In this document: positions 8,317 through 17,245 of the stretch, piece by piece
How positions within the stretch are numbered: position 1 is the first letter of the stretch
How the letters are laid out: each line of letters opens with the position of its first letter
Translations under genes and position numbers: made by a program
NCBI RefSeq assembly: GCF_003024155.1
Contig: NZ_CP028136.1
Location: 2,976,001-3,040,000 of the forward strand
Origin: Christiangramia fulva
GTDB lineage: Bacteria; Bacteroidota; Bacteroidia; Flavobacteriales; Flavobacteriaceae
Reading direction: 5' to 3'
DNA length: 64,000 nt
Notes under the pieces: model-generated
The model's database searches: none
What the model was told of the DNA's origin: nothing
What the model saw: only the letters and a program-made list of their open reading frames with translations

Positions 8317-9197
8317 CAGTTTAATCCTAATTTCTCGCGCAAATATAAATCTTTATTGGTGTTTCTATTCCAGTAATCTATATTTAGACGCTGTTTTTTC
8401 ACAGCTTTTGTGGTGAGTATTTTTTTGTTTTTTCCGAAACCTGAAGCCGAGGTCTCTTCCCATTTTTCTATGGAATACGGAAAATTAAGTGTTAAATAGA
8501 TCTTTAGCTTTCTTTCCAGTTCAGGATATTCAAGCGTATATACATTATAATTTTTATCAGTGTAGAATTCTCCATGTGCCGAATAAGCTTTTAGATCTTT
8601 ATGATGAAGCCTGAGGTACTCGAGGGAAGGGATCATTTTAAAATCTCCGGTTGGAACACTTTTGGGCCCAATTCTCAACTGGGTCCAGACTTCATTTTCC
8701 AGGGGAGCTTTTTCCACGTTAAAATCCTGGTCGGCTTCACCGGCAAAATAGGAATGGCTGGTTATTTCATAATTATTTCGGTTATTCAACTGAATATAAA
8801 CCTGCCCGCACCATTCCTGAACCGAAGCGGCAACTTTTAACGCATGCCCTTTTCCGTTAAGCGGATAAAAACAGCTTTGCATGATACTGTAAGGATAAAT
8901 GCCGGTATTGAATTTTTTGGTGCTGTTGAGCTTGAGAACTGAGATATTGTCATCATTCGGTTCATCTGCTTTTACCTGCTCGTCTGGCAAAAAATCTTCG
9001 GTGACATAAATAAGAACCGCATGGCCGTTACGCATTTCTCCATAGCGGGCCTGCTCCAGATCATAAGAAGTGATCTCAGCCTTCCCCGAATACCAGTAAT
9101 CTTTAAATTCCTGCGACAATTTTAAAGCGGAATCTTTTTTATTTCCGCAAGAGGAAAGGCAAAGAATGAGAAAAAGAAGATTTAGGAATCGCAACAT
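8316..9197 (-). CDS. Lipoprotein of unknown function
   Basis: The 293-residue protein has a lipoprotein signal, MLRFLNLLFLILCLSSC, with lipobox LSSC and Cys17 as acylation site, followed by GNKKDS. The mature part is about 275 residues with mixed beta content and no motif I can name; segments include WYSGKAEITSYDLEQARYGE and YFAGEADQDFNVEKAPLENE. It lies directly downstream of maf (18-base gap) and is coupled to the MscS channel gene. Position with maf may lead to misannotation as a septum-formation protein; nothing in the sequence supports that. Confidence 0.85.
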   Translation of the reverse strand: MLRFLNLLFLILCLSSCGNKKDSALKLSQEFKDYWYSGKAEITSYDLEQARYGEMRNGHAVLIYVTEDFLPDEQVKADEPNDDNISVLKLNSTKKFNTGIYPYSIMQSCFYPLNGKGHALKVAASVQEWCGQVYIQLNNRNNYEITSHSYFAGEADQDFNVEKAPLENEVWTQLRIGPKSVPTGDFKMIPSLEYLRLHHKDLKAYSAHGEFYTDKNYNVYTLEYPELERKLKIYLTLNFPYSIEKWEETSASGFGKNKKILTTKAVKKQRLNIDYWNRNTNKDLYLREKLGLN

Positions 9198-9215
9198 GTT
9201 TCAAAGTTACAATAT

Positions 9216-9806
9216 TTAAGTATCTAAAAGTTCTTTGAGAGTTTTATAGACAAGGTGCGTGGGCAATCCCACAACATTGAAATAACTGCCTTCGATCTTT
9301 TCGATCCCGATCAGCCCAATCCATTCCTGAATCGCGTAACCTCCGGCCTTATCATAAGGCTTATATTTTTTTACATAAAATTCGATCTCCTCTTGCTCAA
9401 GTTTACCGAAAAACACCCTGGTGGTATGGTTGAGTACTATTTGATTCTGGGCCGTAGTAAAACAAACAGAGGTAATTACATCGTGTTCTTTACCTGAAAG
9501 TGAGGATATCATTTCTACGGCTTCCTTAAAATCGGAAGGTTTTCCAAGTGCAATATCATTAAGGTAAACTATGGTGTCACTGGTGATCACCACCTGATTT
9601 TCCCTAATATCGCCTTTAAAGGATTCGGCTTTTAGTTTGGCCAGATAATCGGTGATCTCTGAAGCTTTTAAATTCTCAGGATAGATTTCCTCAACCGGCC
9701 TCACGTCAATTTTCACCGGAATTTCCAGCTCTTCAAAAAACTTCTGCCTGCGGGGAGAGCCTGAGGCAAGAATAATTTCATGATTTTTCAGGGAATCTTT
9801 CAGCAT
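9216..9806 (-). CDS. maf: Maf family nucleoside triphosphate pyrophosphatase
   Basis: The 196-residue product has the Maf signature ILASGSPRRQKFFEEL at residues 12-27 and further family motifs DTIVYLND and KAGGYAIQ. Maf proteins hydrolyse non-canonical or modified nucleoside triphosphates (dTTP/UTP or methylated types) to monophosphates in the cytosol and are linked to control of septum formation. The length matches the family. It sits in a minus-strand run with the UbiA and KdsC genes, four bases after the UbiA stop codon. Confidence 0.95.
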   Translation of the reverse strand: MLKDSLKNHEIILASGSPRRQKFFEELEIPVKIDVRPVEEIYPENLKASEITDYLAKLKAESFKGDIRENQVVITSDTIVYLNDIALGKPSDFKEAVEMISSLSGKEHDVITSVCFTTAQNQIVLNHTTRVFFGKLEQEEIEFYVKKYKPYDKAGGYAIQEWIGLIGIEKIEGSYFNVVGLPTHLVYKTLKELLDT

Positions 9807-9810
9807 AATA

Positions 9811-10722
9811 TCATAGTAAAATGAACTGAAGCAAACCTATGGAAATGAGTCCGAAAAACAGAATGATCTTCAAGGTCAGACTTAATCTTCCGTATTCCTT
9901 CTTTTTGCTGGCGGTCAAAATGCTCACCTGGTAGAATAGGAGTGGAGCCATAAGCAGAAATAAGCTGTATAAAACCGCTGAAATATTTTCAAAAAGATAG
10001 GTATAGGTATAATAAATAAGAAAACCCATAGGAACTAATCCAAGGCCAAAAAGCAATTTGTTGGTTCGGTTTTTTCCTAAAACAATGGGTAAGGTACGGT
10101 AACCCGAATTGTAATCTCCATCTACATCCTGCTGGTCTTTGGTGATCTCCCGCAAAAGGTTGATCAAAAAGGCAAAAATGGAATAATCGATAAGAATTGA
10201 AAAGATCACCGATTGGGTTTGCTGATTTTGCGGGGTAATGGCCGGTAAAAGATCATATAAACCCACACCAACCGGCACAAGGCCAACAATCAAGCTAACC
10301 AAAATATTTCCCACCAGCAAAGTTTGCTGAAGTTGGGAGTTGTAAAGGTAAAGAATGGCCGAGCCGAAAATGAAAAACGCTGCAAATCCAGGACGTCCAA
10401 TCATATTGGAAAGATAAAACCCCAGTCCCACGCCAAGAATATTCAGAACAAAAAAGAGCCGGTAAGCAGTTTTTTCCGAAATCTTGTTGTTTACGATTGT
10501 CCTGTCAGGCTTATTTTGAAGATCGGCCTTTACATCGTAAATATCGTTAATAATATAGCCGGAAGCTGCCACCGAAATAACCGCCAGGACCAGCAACGAA
10601 AATCCGAATAAATTTAAAGTGATAGCCACTCCAAAAGGCTCAAAAAGCCCGTATTTAATGAGAAACATGGTGAGTGCTATAAAAAAAAGATTACCCGCCC
10701 TGACAAGTTTGAAATAGTGCAT
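9811..10722 (-). CDS. UbiA-family prenyltransferase (GGGP-synthase-like)
   Basis: With the start at MHYFKLVRAGN the protein has 303 residues and about eight membrane helices. The two Asp-rich motifs of UbiA enzymes are visible: NDIYDVKADLQNKPDRTIV (first) and DQQDVDGDYNSGYRTLP (second), which bind prenyl diphosphate through Mg2+. In Flavobacteriia this family is usually labelled geranylgeranylglycerol-phosphate geranylgeranyltransferase, but the acceptor is not proven. A start 21 bases upstream (10743) is possible; 10722 is preferred because its ATG overlaps the kdsC stop by one base (TAATG), the normal coupling pattern. Confidence 0.85.
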   Translation of the reverse strand: MHYFKLVRAGNLFFIALTMFLIKYGLFEPFGVAITLNLFGFSLLVLAVISVAASGYIINDIYDVKADLQNKPDRTIVNNKISEKTAYRLFFVLNILGVGLGFYLSNMIGRPGFAAFFIFGSAILYLYNSQLQQTLLVGNILVSLIVGLVPVGVGLYDLLPAITPQNQQTQSVIFSILIDYSIFAFLINLLREITKDQQDVDGDYNSGYRTLPIVLGKNRTNKLLFGLGLVPMGFLIYYTYTYLFENISAVLYSLFLLMAPLLFYQVSILTASKKKEYGRLSLTLKIILFFGLISIGLLQFILL

Positions 10723-11237
10723 TAAGCTTCTTTTTGGATCCATTTTCCCTGCACTTTCATCACCTGTTCTATCACATCGCGAACGCAGCCTTTGCCGCCG
10801 CTTTTATGAGAAACATATAGCGAGATTTCTTTGACTTCAGGTGCGGCATCCTGCGGGCAGCAGGGAAGTCCTACCAGTTTCATGGGATAATAATCAGGAA
10901 TATCGTCGCCCATATAAAGAACCTCGTCAGGAGTGATATCATAAATATCAAAAAATTCGTCCAGTTGCTCCACCTTGTCTTCCACACCCAGGTAAATATC
11001 ATTAATTCCCAAATCGCGAAGCCGCTTTCTTACTCCTTCATTTTTACCTCCACTAATGATGCAAACGGTGTAACCCGCGTTTTTGGCCATTTTCAGGGCG
11101 TAGCCATCCTTGATGTTCATGGTGCGTAAAAGTTCACCCTGAGTGGAAATTTGAATAGATCCGTCAGTCAAAACCCCATCAACATCAAAAACGAAAGTCT
11201 TAATTTTATTAAGATGTTCCTTATAACTTTTTTCCAT
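10722..11237 (-). CDS. kdsC: 3-deoxy-D-manno-octulosonate 8-phosphate phosphatase (KdsC-like HAD)
   Basis: The 171-residue, cap-less HAD phosphatase has motif I FVFDVDGVLTDG near residues 15-26, motif II SGG near 59-61 and motif III with YMGDDIPDY near 105-113. The GGKGCVRDVIEQV tail is typical of KdsC (YrbI). KdsC removes phosphate from KDO-8-P, the step before CMP-KDO formation for the LPS inner core. It overlaps the DUF2520 gene upstream by 17 bases. The family also acts on related sialic-acid phosphates, so the exact substrate is inferred. Confidence 0.88.
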   Translation of the reverse strand: MEKSYKEHLNKIKTFVFDVDGVLTDGSIQISTQGELLRTMNIKDGYALKMAKNAGYTVCIISGGKNEGVRKRLRDLGINDIYLGVEDKVEQLDEFFDIYDITPDEVLYMGDDIPDYYPMKLVGLPCCPQDAAPEVKEISLYVSHKSGGKGCVRDVIEQVMKVQGKWIQKEA

Positions 11238-11982
11238 GTAATTTCTGAATAGATTCGGTTAAAATTGTATATATTTTTTTCTGATTTTCATCCAGCATTT
11301 CGAGATGCATCTGAATGGTTTTTTTATCATTACGCAGTGCCGGTCCGGTTTGCGCATCGATGGGATCGAGGCTTTCAATCTTGTCTACGGTTTCCCTGAT
11401 CAGCGGCCTTAAAATATCAAAAGGCAGTTCATTTTTCCTGCAGTATTCTGAAGCCATGGCAAACATATGATTGGTGAAATTATTGACAAAAACTGCCGAA
11501 AGGTGAAGTGCTTTGCGTTGTTCAGAATTCACTTCGTAGGTGTTTTCGGCGATCTTTTCAGCCAGCTTTTTCAGAAGATGGAAATTAGCTTTCGTATTGG
11601 CTTCAAGGCAAACGGGAATATTTTTAAAATCGATCTGCTTATTTTTCGAAAAAGTCTGAAGCGGATAAAAAACCCCGAAATTTTCAAATTTATTAAGAAT
11701 GTTCATTGGCTGGCTTCCGGAGGTATGCGCAAGAATTCCGTCAGTTTCCGGCATTTCTAATACAAATTCAGGAATAGCCTCATCTTTAATCGCGATTAGA
11801 TACACATCGGCATTTTCCAGATTTTGAAGATCAGAAATCCGTTTTTCCGGTTCCTTTACGAATTTAAGATGTTCGGGATTGCGATTATAAACCTGCAGTA
11901 TCGCTACGTCTTCAGTTTCTGAAAAAGTACGGTACAGGTGTGTTGCCACATTTCCGGCGCCAATAATCACCACTTTTATCAT
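11221..11982 (-). CDS. Rossmann-like/DUF2520 oxidoreductase-fold protein
   Basis: The 253-residue protein has an N-terminal dinucleotide-binding motif VVIIGAGNVATHLYR (4-18) and a C-terminal helical DUF2520 domain (KALHLSAVFVNNFTNHMFA, and PLIRETVDKI). The arrangement resembles pyrroline-5-carboxylate reductase and F420-dependent NADP reductases, with a conserved His-rich first helix in the second domain. The substrate is unknown. It is first in the minus-strand run DUF2520, kdsC, UbiA, maf, which I recall as a recurrent order in Bacteroidota. Confidence 0.88.
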   Translation of the reverse strand: MIKVVIIGAGNVATHLYRTFSETEDVAILQVYNRNPEHLKFVKEPEKRISDLQNLENADVYLIAIKDEAIPEFVLEMPETDGILAHTSGSQPMNILNKFENFGVFYPLQTFSKNKQIDFKNIPVCLEANTKANFHLLKKLAEKIAENTYEVNSEQRKALHLSAVFVNNFTNHMFAMASEYCRKNELPFDILRPLIRETVDKIESLDPIDAQTGPALRNDKKTIQMHLEMLDENQKKIYTILTESIQKLHGKKL

Positions 11983-12111
11983 ACGGCTAAATTACCAAAA
12001 AAATCCTCTGATGAAAATTAACAATTGTCATGGGGGAGATTGCTTTTGATTTAGGCAGGTTAACTGATATTAAATACTTAAATTTGCAGCCGTTAAAATA
12101 CAAGTTCTTCC

Positions 12112-15100
12112 ATGCAGAAAAAAATAGCCTCAGTCCTTTTTTCTACCCGAATCATGGCCATTTTATTCATAATTTTCGCGATCGCCATGGCCATGGGTAC
12201 CTTCATAGAAAGTTGGTACACCATAGAAACTGCGAGAATTCTCATTTACAATACCTGGTGGTTTGAGGGAATAATGTTGTTCCTCCTTATCAATTTCCTC
12301 GGAAATATTCAGCGATATCAATTATATAAAAAAGAAAAATGGAGCTCCCTGGTGCTTCACCTCGCTTTTATTTTTATCCTGATTGGTGCTTTTGTTACCA
12401 GGTATATCAGTTACGAAGGAATAATGCCCATACGGGAAGGGCAAACAACCAATAAATTTCTGTCTGACGGAACCTATCTTACTTTTTTTCTGGATGGTGA
12501 GATCAATGGGGAACCCCGCAGGCGCCGACTTCAGGAGAAAGTCCTTTTTGGTCCTGAAGTAGAAAACGACTATAAACTTAACACCGATTATAACGGGCAG
12601 CCAGTCACTTTTGAAGTGACCAATTTTATAAATGGTGCTGAAGAAACCCTTATTCCCACCGAAGACGGCGATAATTATTTAAAAGTGGTGGAAGCCGGAG
12701 GAGGCCAGCGCCATGATCATTATCTCAAGGAAGGGGAGGTGAGTAATATTCATAATATCCTGTTTTCTTTTAATAAACCTACCGAAGGAGCTATTAATAT
12801 CAGCCTTGACGAAGAGGGAGATTATCATATAGAATCTCCTTTTGAAGGAAGTTATATGAGAATGGCCGATAAAAAACAGGGCCGCCTTGTTGCCGATTCC
12901 ACACAAACTTTAATGCTGAGGTCCCTTTACAATTTGGGAGATCTGCAATTCGTTTTTCCAGATCCCGTGGTAAAAGGTGAATATGGTGTAGTGCCGAAAA
13001 AGAATCCAACCAAAGACGATCTGGATGCGGTTATGCTCAAGGTTTCTTCAGAAGGAGAATCAAAAAAAGTGACCTTGCTCGGGGGAAAAGGTACCGCTTC
13101 AGATCCTGAAAAGATCGATCTTGCCGGACTGGAAATTTTCCTGAACTATGGATCTATTGAAAGGGAGCTTCCTTTCGCGCTTAAACTCGAAGATTTTATT
13201 GCTGAAAAATATCCCGGAACAGCTGATAGGCCCACGCCCGGCTATTCTTCTTTTAAAAGTAAGGTTGAAATCATTGATGACGGACAGGCGCCGCAACCCT
13301 ACGAAATATTTATGAACCACGTGCTTGATTATGAAGGTTATCGTTTTTTCCAGAGTAGTTTTATGCCTGATGAGCAGGGAACAATTCTCTCGGTAAACCA
13401 TGATTTATGGGGGACACGTATCACCTATTTTGGATATTTTCTTCTTTATTTCGGACTTATGTGGATTTTGTTTGATAAAAATTCCCGATTCGGTCATCTA
13501 AAAGTTATGCTGGATAAAATTAAATCGAAAAAGAAAAATCTCGCCACACTCTTAATTTTTATTTCCCTGGGCTTCGGTGTGAATGCACAGGAAAATGTTC
13601 AAAAGGAACAGCCCGGGCAGAGAATGAAGGAAACTCCGGAGCAGCAGGAGCAAACCAGAGAACAGGAACATGTTCACATGGAGCTTAACCAGGCACGGGT
13701 GGATAGCTTGCTAAAAGCAAATGCAGTTAGTAAGGAACATGCCGCTAAATTTGGAAGACTTATCATTCAGGATGCGGGAGGAAGAATGAAACCTGCCAAT
13801 ACCTATTCTTCTGAATTGCTGCGAAAATTGAGCAAAAGCGATGAATACGAGGGACTAACTTCAGATCAGGTGCTGGTTTCCATGACTGAAAATCCGGTTT
13901 TATGGTATAGTACTCCCTTAATTTATGTAAAAAAACAGAATGACAGCCTGCATCATCTTTTGGGAGTTGAAGAAGGAAAAAAATATCTTTCTTTGGTCGA
14001 TTTTTTCAATGAAGACGGGACTTATAAACTTTCTCCCTATTTGGAATCGGCTTATCAGGCTTCTGTTCCCAACCAGTTTCAAAAAGATTTTATAGAAACC
14101 GATAAAAAGGTAAATCTGCTTTACCAGGCCTTACAGGGAAAGGTATTAAAGATCTTTCCAATTCCGAACGATGAGAATAACAAATGGATATCTTATCCTG
14201 AAGTTGCCGAATCGAGCCTGAAAGGAATGGATTCTGTCTATGCCAGTCAGATCCTTCCAATTTATATGAATGCGCTTCAAAAGGCGAAAGGAACGGGAGA
14301 TTATAGCAAAGCGAATGAATATCTTGAGAGTATAAAAAGTTATCAGAAGAAATTTGGTTCAGAGGTAATGCCATCAGAAAGAAAAATAAATGCCGAAATT
14401 TTCTATAACAAATACGATGTTTTCAGAAATCTTTTCTGGATGTATATGCTCGCTGGTTCGGTGATGCTGATCTTTGTGATCATACAAATCCTGAAGGACA
14501 ATAAATTCATCAGGACCTTGATAACACTTTGCGCTGTTGCCATAGTTATATTGTTCGTACTGCATACAGCCGGACTTGCGTTCAGATGGTATATTTCGGG
14601 ACACGCTCCCTGGAGTGACGCCTACGAATCGATGATCTATGTTGCCTGGGCTACGATGTTCTTCGGAGTAGCCTTCGGAAGAAAATCCAATCTCACCATG
14701 GCATCCACGGCTTTTGTCGCAGCGATAATCCTGATGATCGCTCACTGGAACTGGATGGATCCCGCAATTGCCAATTTACAGCCCGTATTGAATTCTTACT
14801 GGTTGATGATCCACGTGTCGGTCATCGTGGCAAGTTACGGTCCATTTACGCTGGGAATGATCCTGGGAGTGGTTTCAATGGTGCTGATGATTTTGACTAC
14901 CGATAAGAATAAGGAAAAAATGCATATAAATATCCAGGAGATTACTGTAATTGCTGAAATGGCTTTGACAGTTGGCCTGGTCATGCTCACCATCGGAAAT
15001 TTCCTTGGAGGCCAATGGGCCAATGAAAGCTGGGGTCGTTACTGGGGCTGGGATCCTAAGGAAACCTGGGCTTTAATCAGTATTATGATCTATGCTTTTG

Positions 15101-15345
15101 TGATTCACATGCGGCTGGTACCCGGACTTAGAAGCAGGTGGTTTTTCAGCTTTATGGCGGTGCTGGCTTATTCCAGTATTATGATGACATACTTTGGAGT
15201 GAATTTCTATCTTGCAGGATTGCATTCTTACGCTAGCGGTGATAAAGTGATCACTCCAACCTTTGTGTATTATACGCTTGCTGGAGTTGCCCTTTTAGGT
15301 GGAGTTTCCTATTGGAGATTTAAAAAACACCTTTCCAAAGAGTAA
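12112..15345 (+). CDS. ccsBA: Cytochrome c biogenesis protein CcsB-CcsA fusion (System II)
   Basis: This 1077-residue fusion joins ResB/CcsB and ResC/CcsA. The N-terminal half has membrane helices at about 13-33, 47-63 and 75-95, then a periplasmic domain and another helix near 440. A linker of about 300 soluble residues, rich in Gln/Glu near 500-530, follows. The C-terminal half has about eight helices and the haem-handling WWD motif WGRYWGWDPKETW around residue 974-986. The family exports haem and attaches it to CXXCH apocytochromes c outside the membrane. It is transcribed alone, divergently from the DUF2520 gene, and ends in a strong hairpin. Confidence 0.95.
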   Translation: MQKKIASVLFSTRIMAILFIIFAIAMAMGTFIESWYTIETARILIYNTWWFEGIMLFLLINFLGNIQRYQLYKKEKWSSLVLHLAFIFILIGAFVTRYISYEGIMPIREGQTTNKFLSDGTYLTFFLDGEINGEPRRRRLQEKVLFGPEVENDYKLNTDYNGQPVTFEVTNFINGAEETLIPTEDGDNYLKVVEAGGGQRHDHYLKEGEVSNIHNILFSFNKPTEGAINISLDEEGDYHIESPFEGSYMRMADKKQGRLVADSTQTLMLRSLYNLGDLQFVFPDPVVKGEYGVVPKKNPTKDDLDAVMLKVSSEGESKKVTLLGGKGTASDPEKIDLAGLEIFLNYGSIERELPFALKLEDFIAEKYPGTADRPTPGYSSFKSKVEIIDDGQAPQPYEIFMNHVLDYEGYRFFQSSFMPDEQGTILSVNHDLWGTRITYFGYFLLYFGLMWILFDKNSRFGHLKVMLDKIKSKKKNLATLLIFISLGFGVNAQENVQKEQPGQRMKETPEQQEQTREQEHVHMELNQARVDSLLKANAVSKEHAAKFGRLIIQDAGGRMKPANTYSSELLRKLSKSDEYEGLTSDQVLVSMTENPVLWYSTPLIYVKKQNDSLHHLLGVEEGKKYLSLVDFFNEDGTYKLSPYLESAYQASVPNQFQKDFIETDKKVNLLYQALQGKVLKIFPIPNDENNKWISYPEVAESSLKGMDSVYASQILPIYMNALQKAKGTGDYSKANEYLESIKSYQKKFGSEVMPSERKINAEIFYNKYDVFRNLFWMYMLAGSVMLIFVIIQILKDNKFIRTLITLCAVAIVILFVLHTAGLAFRWYISGHAPWSDAYESMIYVAWATMFFGVAFGRKSNLTMASTAFVAAIILMIAHWNWMDPAIANLQPVLNSYWLMIHVSVIVASYGPFTLGMILGVVSMVLMILTTDKNKEKMHINIQEITVIAEMALTVGLVMLTIGNFLGGQWANESWGRYWGWDPKETWALISIMIYAFVIHMRLVPGLRSRWFFSFMAVLAYSSIMMTYFGVNFYLAGLHSYASGDKVITPTFVYYTLAGVALLGGVSYWRFKKHLSKE

Positions 15346-15365
15346 ATCCCAAAACATACATAAAT

Positions 15366-15404
15366 AAAAAGCGTCATTTCAAATTGCCTGAAATGACGCT
15401 TTTT
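15366..15404. terminator. Bidirectional terminator between ccsBA and fumC
   Basis: A perfect 16-bp inverted repeat (15366-15381 with 15389-15404) with a 7-base loop is flanked by an A-run and a T-run. It lies between convergent genes and can stop transcription from both sides. Confidence 0.93.
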
Positions 15405-15424
15405 ATTTTAGGGTAATGGGAGAA

Positions 15425-16822
15425 CTATTTAAGGTTTCCAACCATATCTTTAGGATTCACCCACTCATCAAACTGCTCTTCAGTTACATAACCAAGATTG
15501 ACAGCTTCTTCTTTTAAGGTGGTTCCGTTTTCATGTGCCTTATTGGCAATTTCGGCTGCCTTATAATACCCAATTTTGGTATTCAAAGCAGTGACCAGCA
15601 TCAATGAATTATTAACCAGTTCTTTGATCCGCTCTTTATTCGGCTCAATTCCCCTTGCGCAATGCTCTTCAAAAGAAGCACAGGCATTTCCCAGTAATTC
15701 GGCACTTTGAAGTAAAGCGTTAGCCATTACAGGTTTAAAAACGTTCAGTTCAAATTGTCCCTGCATTCCTCCCACATTTATAGTTACATCATTACCGATT
15801 ACCTGGGCACAAACCATGGTAAGCGCTTCACACTGCGTTGGGTTCACCTTTCCGGGCATTATGGAAGATCCAGGTTCGTTAGCGGGAATGATGATCTCTC
15901 CAATTCCGCTTCTTGGTCCTGACGCCAGCATTCTAATATCGTTTCCAATTTTATTAAGAGAAACGGCTAATTGTTTTAAAGCGCCATGAGTTTCCACCAG
16001 CGCATCGTGGGCTGCGAGTGCCTCAAATTTATTTTGAGCTGAAGTAAAGGGCATATCGGTGAATTTCGAAATAAACTCTGCCACCCTTTTTGAATAACCT
16101 TTTGGGGTATTGAGGCCGGTACCTACAGCTGTTCCTCCCAGAGCAAGCTCACCAAGATGGGGTAAGGTGTTTTCCAGGGCATTTATGCCATGTTCCAGCT
16201 GAGCAGCATATCCGCTGAATTCCTGGCCCAGGGTGAGGGGAGTGGCATCCATAAAATGTGTACGCCCGATCTTCACTATTTCCTTGAATTCTTCAGATTT
16301 CTTTTTTAATGTGTCACGCAGTTTCTTTACACCGGGAAGTGTGGTTTTGGTAATTTTCTTATAGGCCGCGATATGCATTCCGGTAGGAAAAGTATCGTTA
16401 GAAGATTGTGATTTATTTACATCATCATTAGGCTGAAGGGTCTTTTCTCCTTCTCCTACAGTTTTTCCGGCAATTTGATGAGCACGATTAGCGATCACCT
16501 CATTCACATTCATATTACTTTGGGTTCCACTTCCGGTTTGCCAGATCACAAGTGGAAATTGATCGTCATGTTTTCCCTCGAGAATTTCGTCACAAACCTG
16601 TGCTATAAGGTCGCGTTTATCTACCGGAAGTACACCCAGTTCACAGTTGGTATAGGCCGCGGCCTTTTTAAGGTAGGCAAACCCATAAATAATGTCAAGC
16701 GGCATAGAGGCAGGTGGCCCGATTTTAAAATTATTGCGGGAACGTTCGGTTTGGGCACCCCATAATTTGTCAGCGGGGACTTTTACTTCCCCCATGGTAT
16801 CTTTCTCTATTCTGTAGTCCAT
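15425..16822 (-). CDS. fumC: Class II fumarate hydratase
   Basis: The product has 465 residues from [13 protein letters not shown]. It carries the fumarase/aspartase signature [11 protein letters not shown] and the upstream [16 protein letters not shown] and [13 protein letters not shown] segments of the active site. It is oxygen-stable, Fe-S-free and hydrates fumarate to malate in the TCA cycle. A start 24 bases upstream (16846) is open, but a TAAATTTG -7 element (16846-16853, minus) overlaps it, so the shorter form is preferred. Length matches E. coli FumC (467). Confidence 0.96.
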   Translation of the reverse strand: MDYRIEKDTMGEVKVPADKLWGAQTERSRNNFKIGPPASMPLDIIYGFAYLKKAAAYTNCELGVLPVDKRDLIAQVCDEILEGKHDDQFPLVIWQTGSGTQSNMNVNEVIANRAHQIAGKTVGEGEKTLQPNDDVNKSQSSNDTFPTGMHIAAYKKITKTTLPGVKKLRDTLKKKSEEFKEIVKIGRTHFMDATPLTLGQEFSGYAAQLEHGINALENTLPHLGELALGGTAVGTGLNTPKGYSKRVAEFISKFTDMPFTSAQNKFEALAAHDALVETHGALKQLAVSLNKIGNDIRMLASGPRSGIGEIIIPANEPGSSIMPGKVNPTQCEALTMVCAQVIGNDVTINVGGMQGQFELNVFKPVMANALLQSAELLGNACASFEEHCARGIEPNKERIKELVNNSLMLVTALNTKIGYYKAAEIANKAHENGTTLKEEAVNLGYVTEEQFDEWVNPKDMVGNLK

Positions 16823-16845
16823 AATAGCTATAATTGATTGTAGCA

Positions 16846-16853
16846 CAAATTTA
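16846..16853 (-). promoter_or_regulatory. Likely -7 box of the fumC promoter
   Basis: The minus strand reads TAAATTTG, matching the Bacteroidota TAnnTTTG element, 23 bases before the preferred fumC ATG. No clear TTTG -33 box is seen. Confidence 0.45.
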
Positions 16854-16956
16854 CATCTTAGAGAAGTTTTAAGCTTTAAAATTGCGTGAAATTTGGAAAT
16901 TAAAATTGGCGAGGTTATAAGATTTTGAAGTATGTTTCATATTTAATTAAGAATTT

Positions 16957-16989
16957 TTTGTGATAAGCGCCCGAGAGTTTATATCTTTG
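16957..16989 (+). promoter_or_regulatory. Bacteroidota-type promoter of the 60-residue membrane protein
   Basis: TTTG (16957-16960), a 21-base spacer and TATCTTTG (16982-16989) match the TTTG-N19-21-TAnnTTTG consensus. The start codon follows 26 bases after the -7 box. Confidence 0.75.
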
Positions 16990-17015
16990 ACCAGACTCTG
17001 AAATACTTTACAGTT

Positions 17016-17198
17016 ATGTTCGAATTCGATCAATATCTCGGTTTTTTAGCATTTTTGATCATCCTTACCATGGGATTTTGGTTAATGATCTTTCTGATAG
17101 GTTTCGTAGTACCATACTGGTTAGGAGGTTCTATCGGAGAAATGATCAAAGAAAAGCGTGAGGCTAGAAGAAAAGCCAAAGAAGAAAAATTACAATAA
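17016..17198 (+). CDS. Small membrane protein, 60 residues
   Basis: The peptide has one or two closely spaced hydrophobic helices (FLAFLIILTMGFWLMIFLIG and GFVVPYWLGG) and a highly charged C-terminus (KEKREARRKAKEEK). I do not recognise a named family. It is a real gene by context: a consensus promoter upstream, an ATG 26 bases after the -7 box and a strong hairpin right after the stop. It is transcribed alone, convergent with the TonB-type receptor gene. Confidence 0.8.
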   Translation: MFEFDQYLGFLAFLIILTMGFWLMIFLIGFVVPYWLGGSIGEMIKEKREARRKAKEEKLQ

Positions 17199-17228
17199 AA
17201 AAAGGGACTTTTTAAGGTCCCTTTTTTT
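17197..17228. terminator. Bidirectional terminator
   Basis: The stem AAAGGGAC/GTCCCTTT (17201-17208 with 17217-17224) is flanked by an A-run and a T-run. It sits between the convergent 60-residue gene and the TonB-type receptor gene. Confidence 0.92.
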
Positions 17229-17245
17229 GTGCTTTTTTCTTTCTG

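Noticed and set aside
8316..9197. Lipoprotein as a second Maf protein
   Set aside because: It has a lipobox and no Maf motif; only its position next to maf suggests the name.
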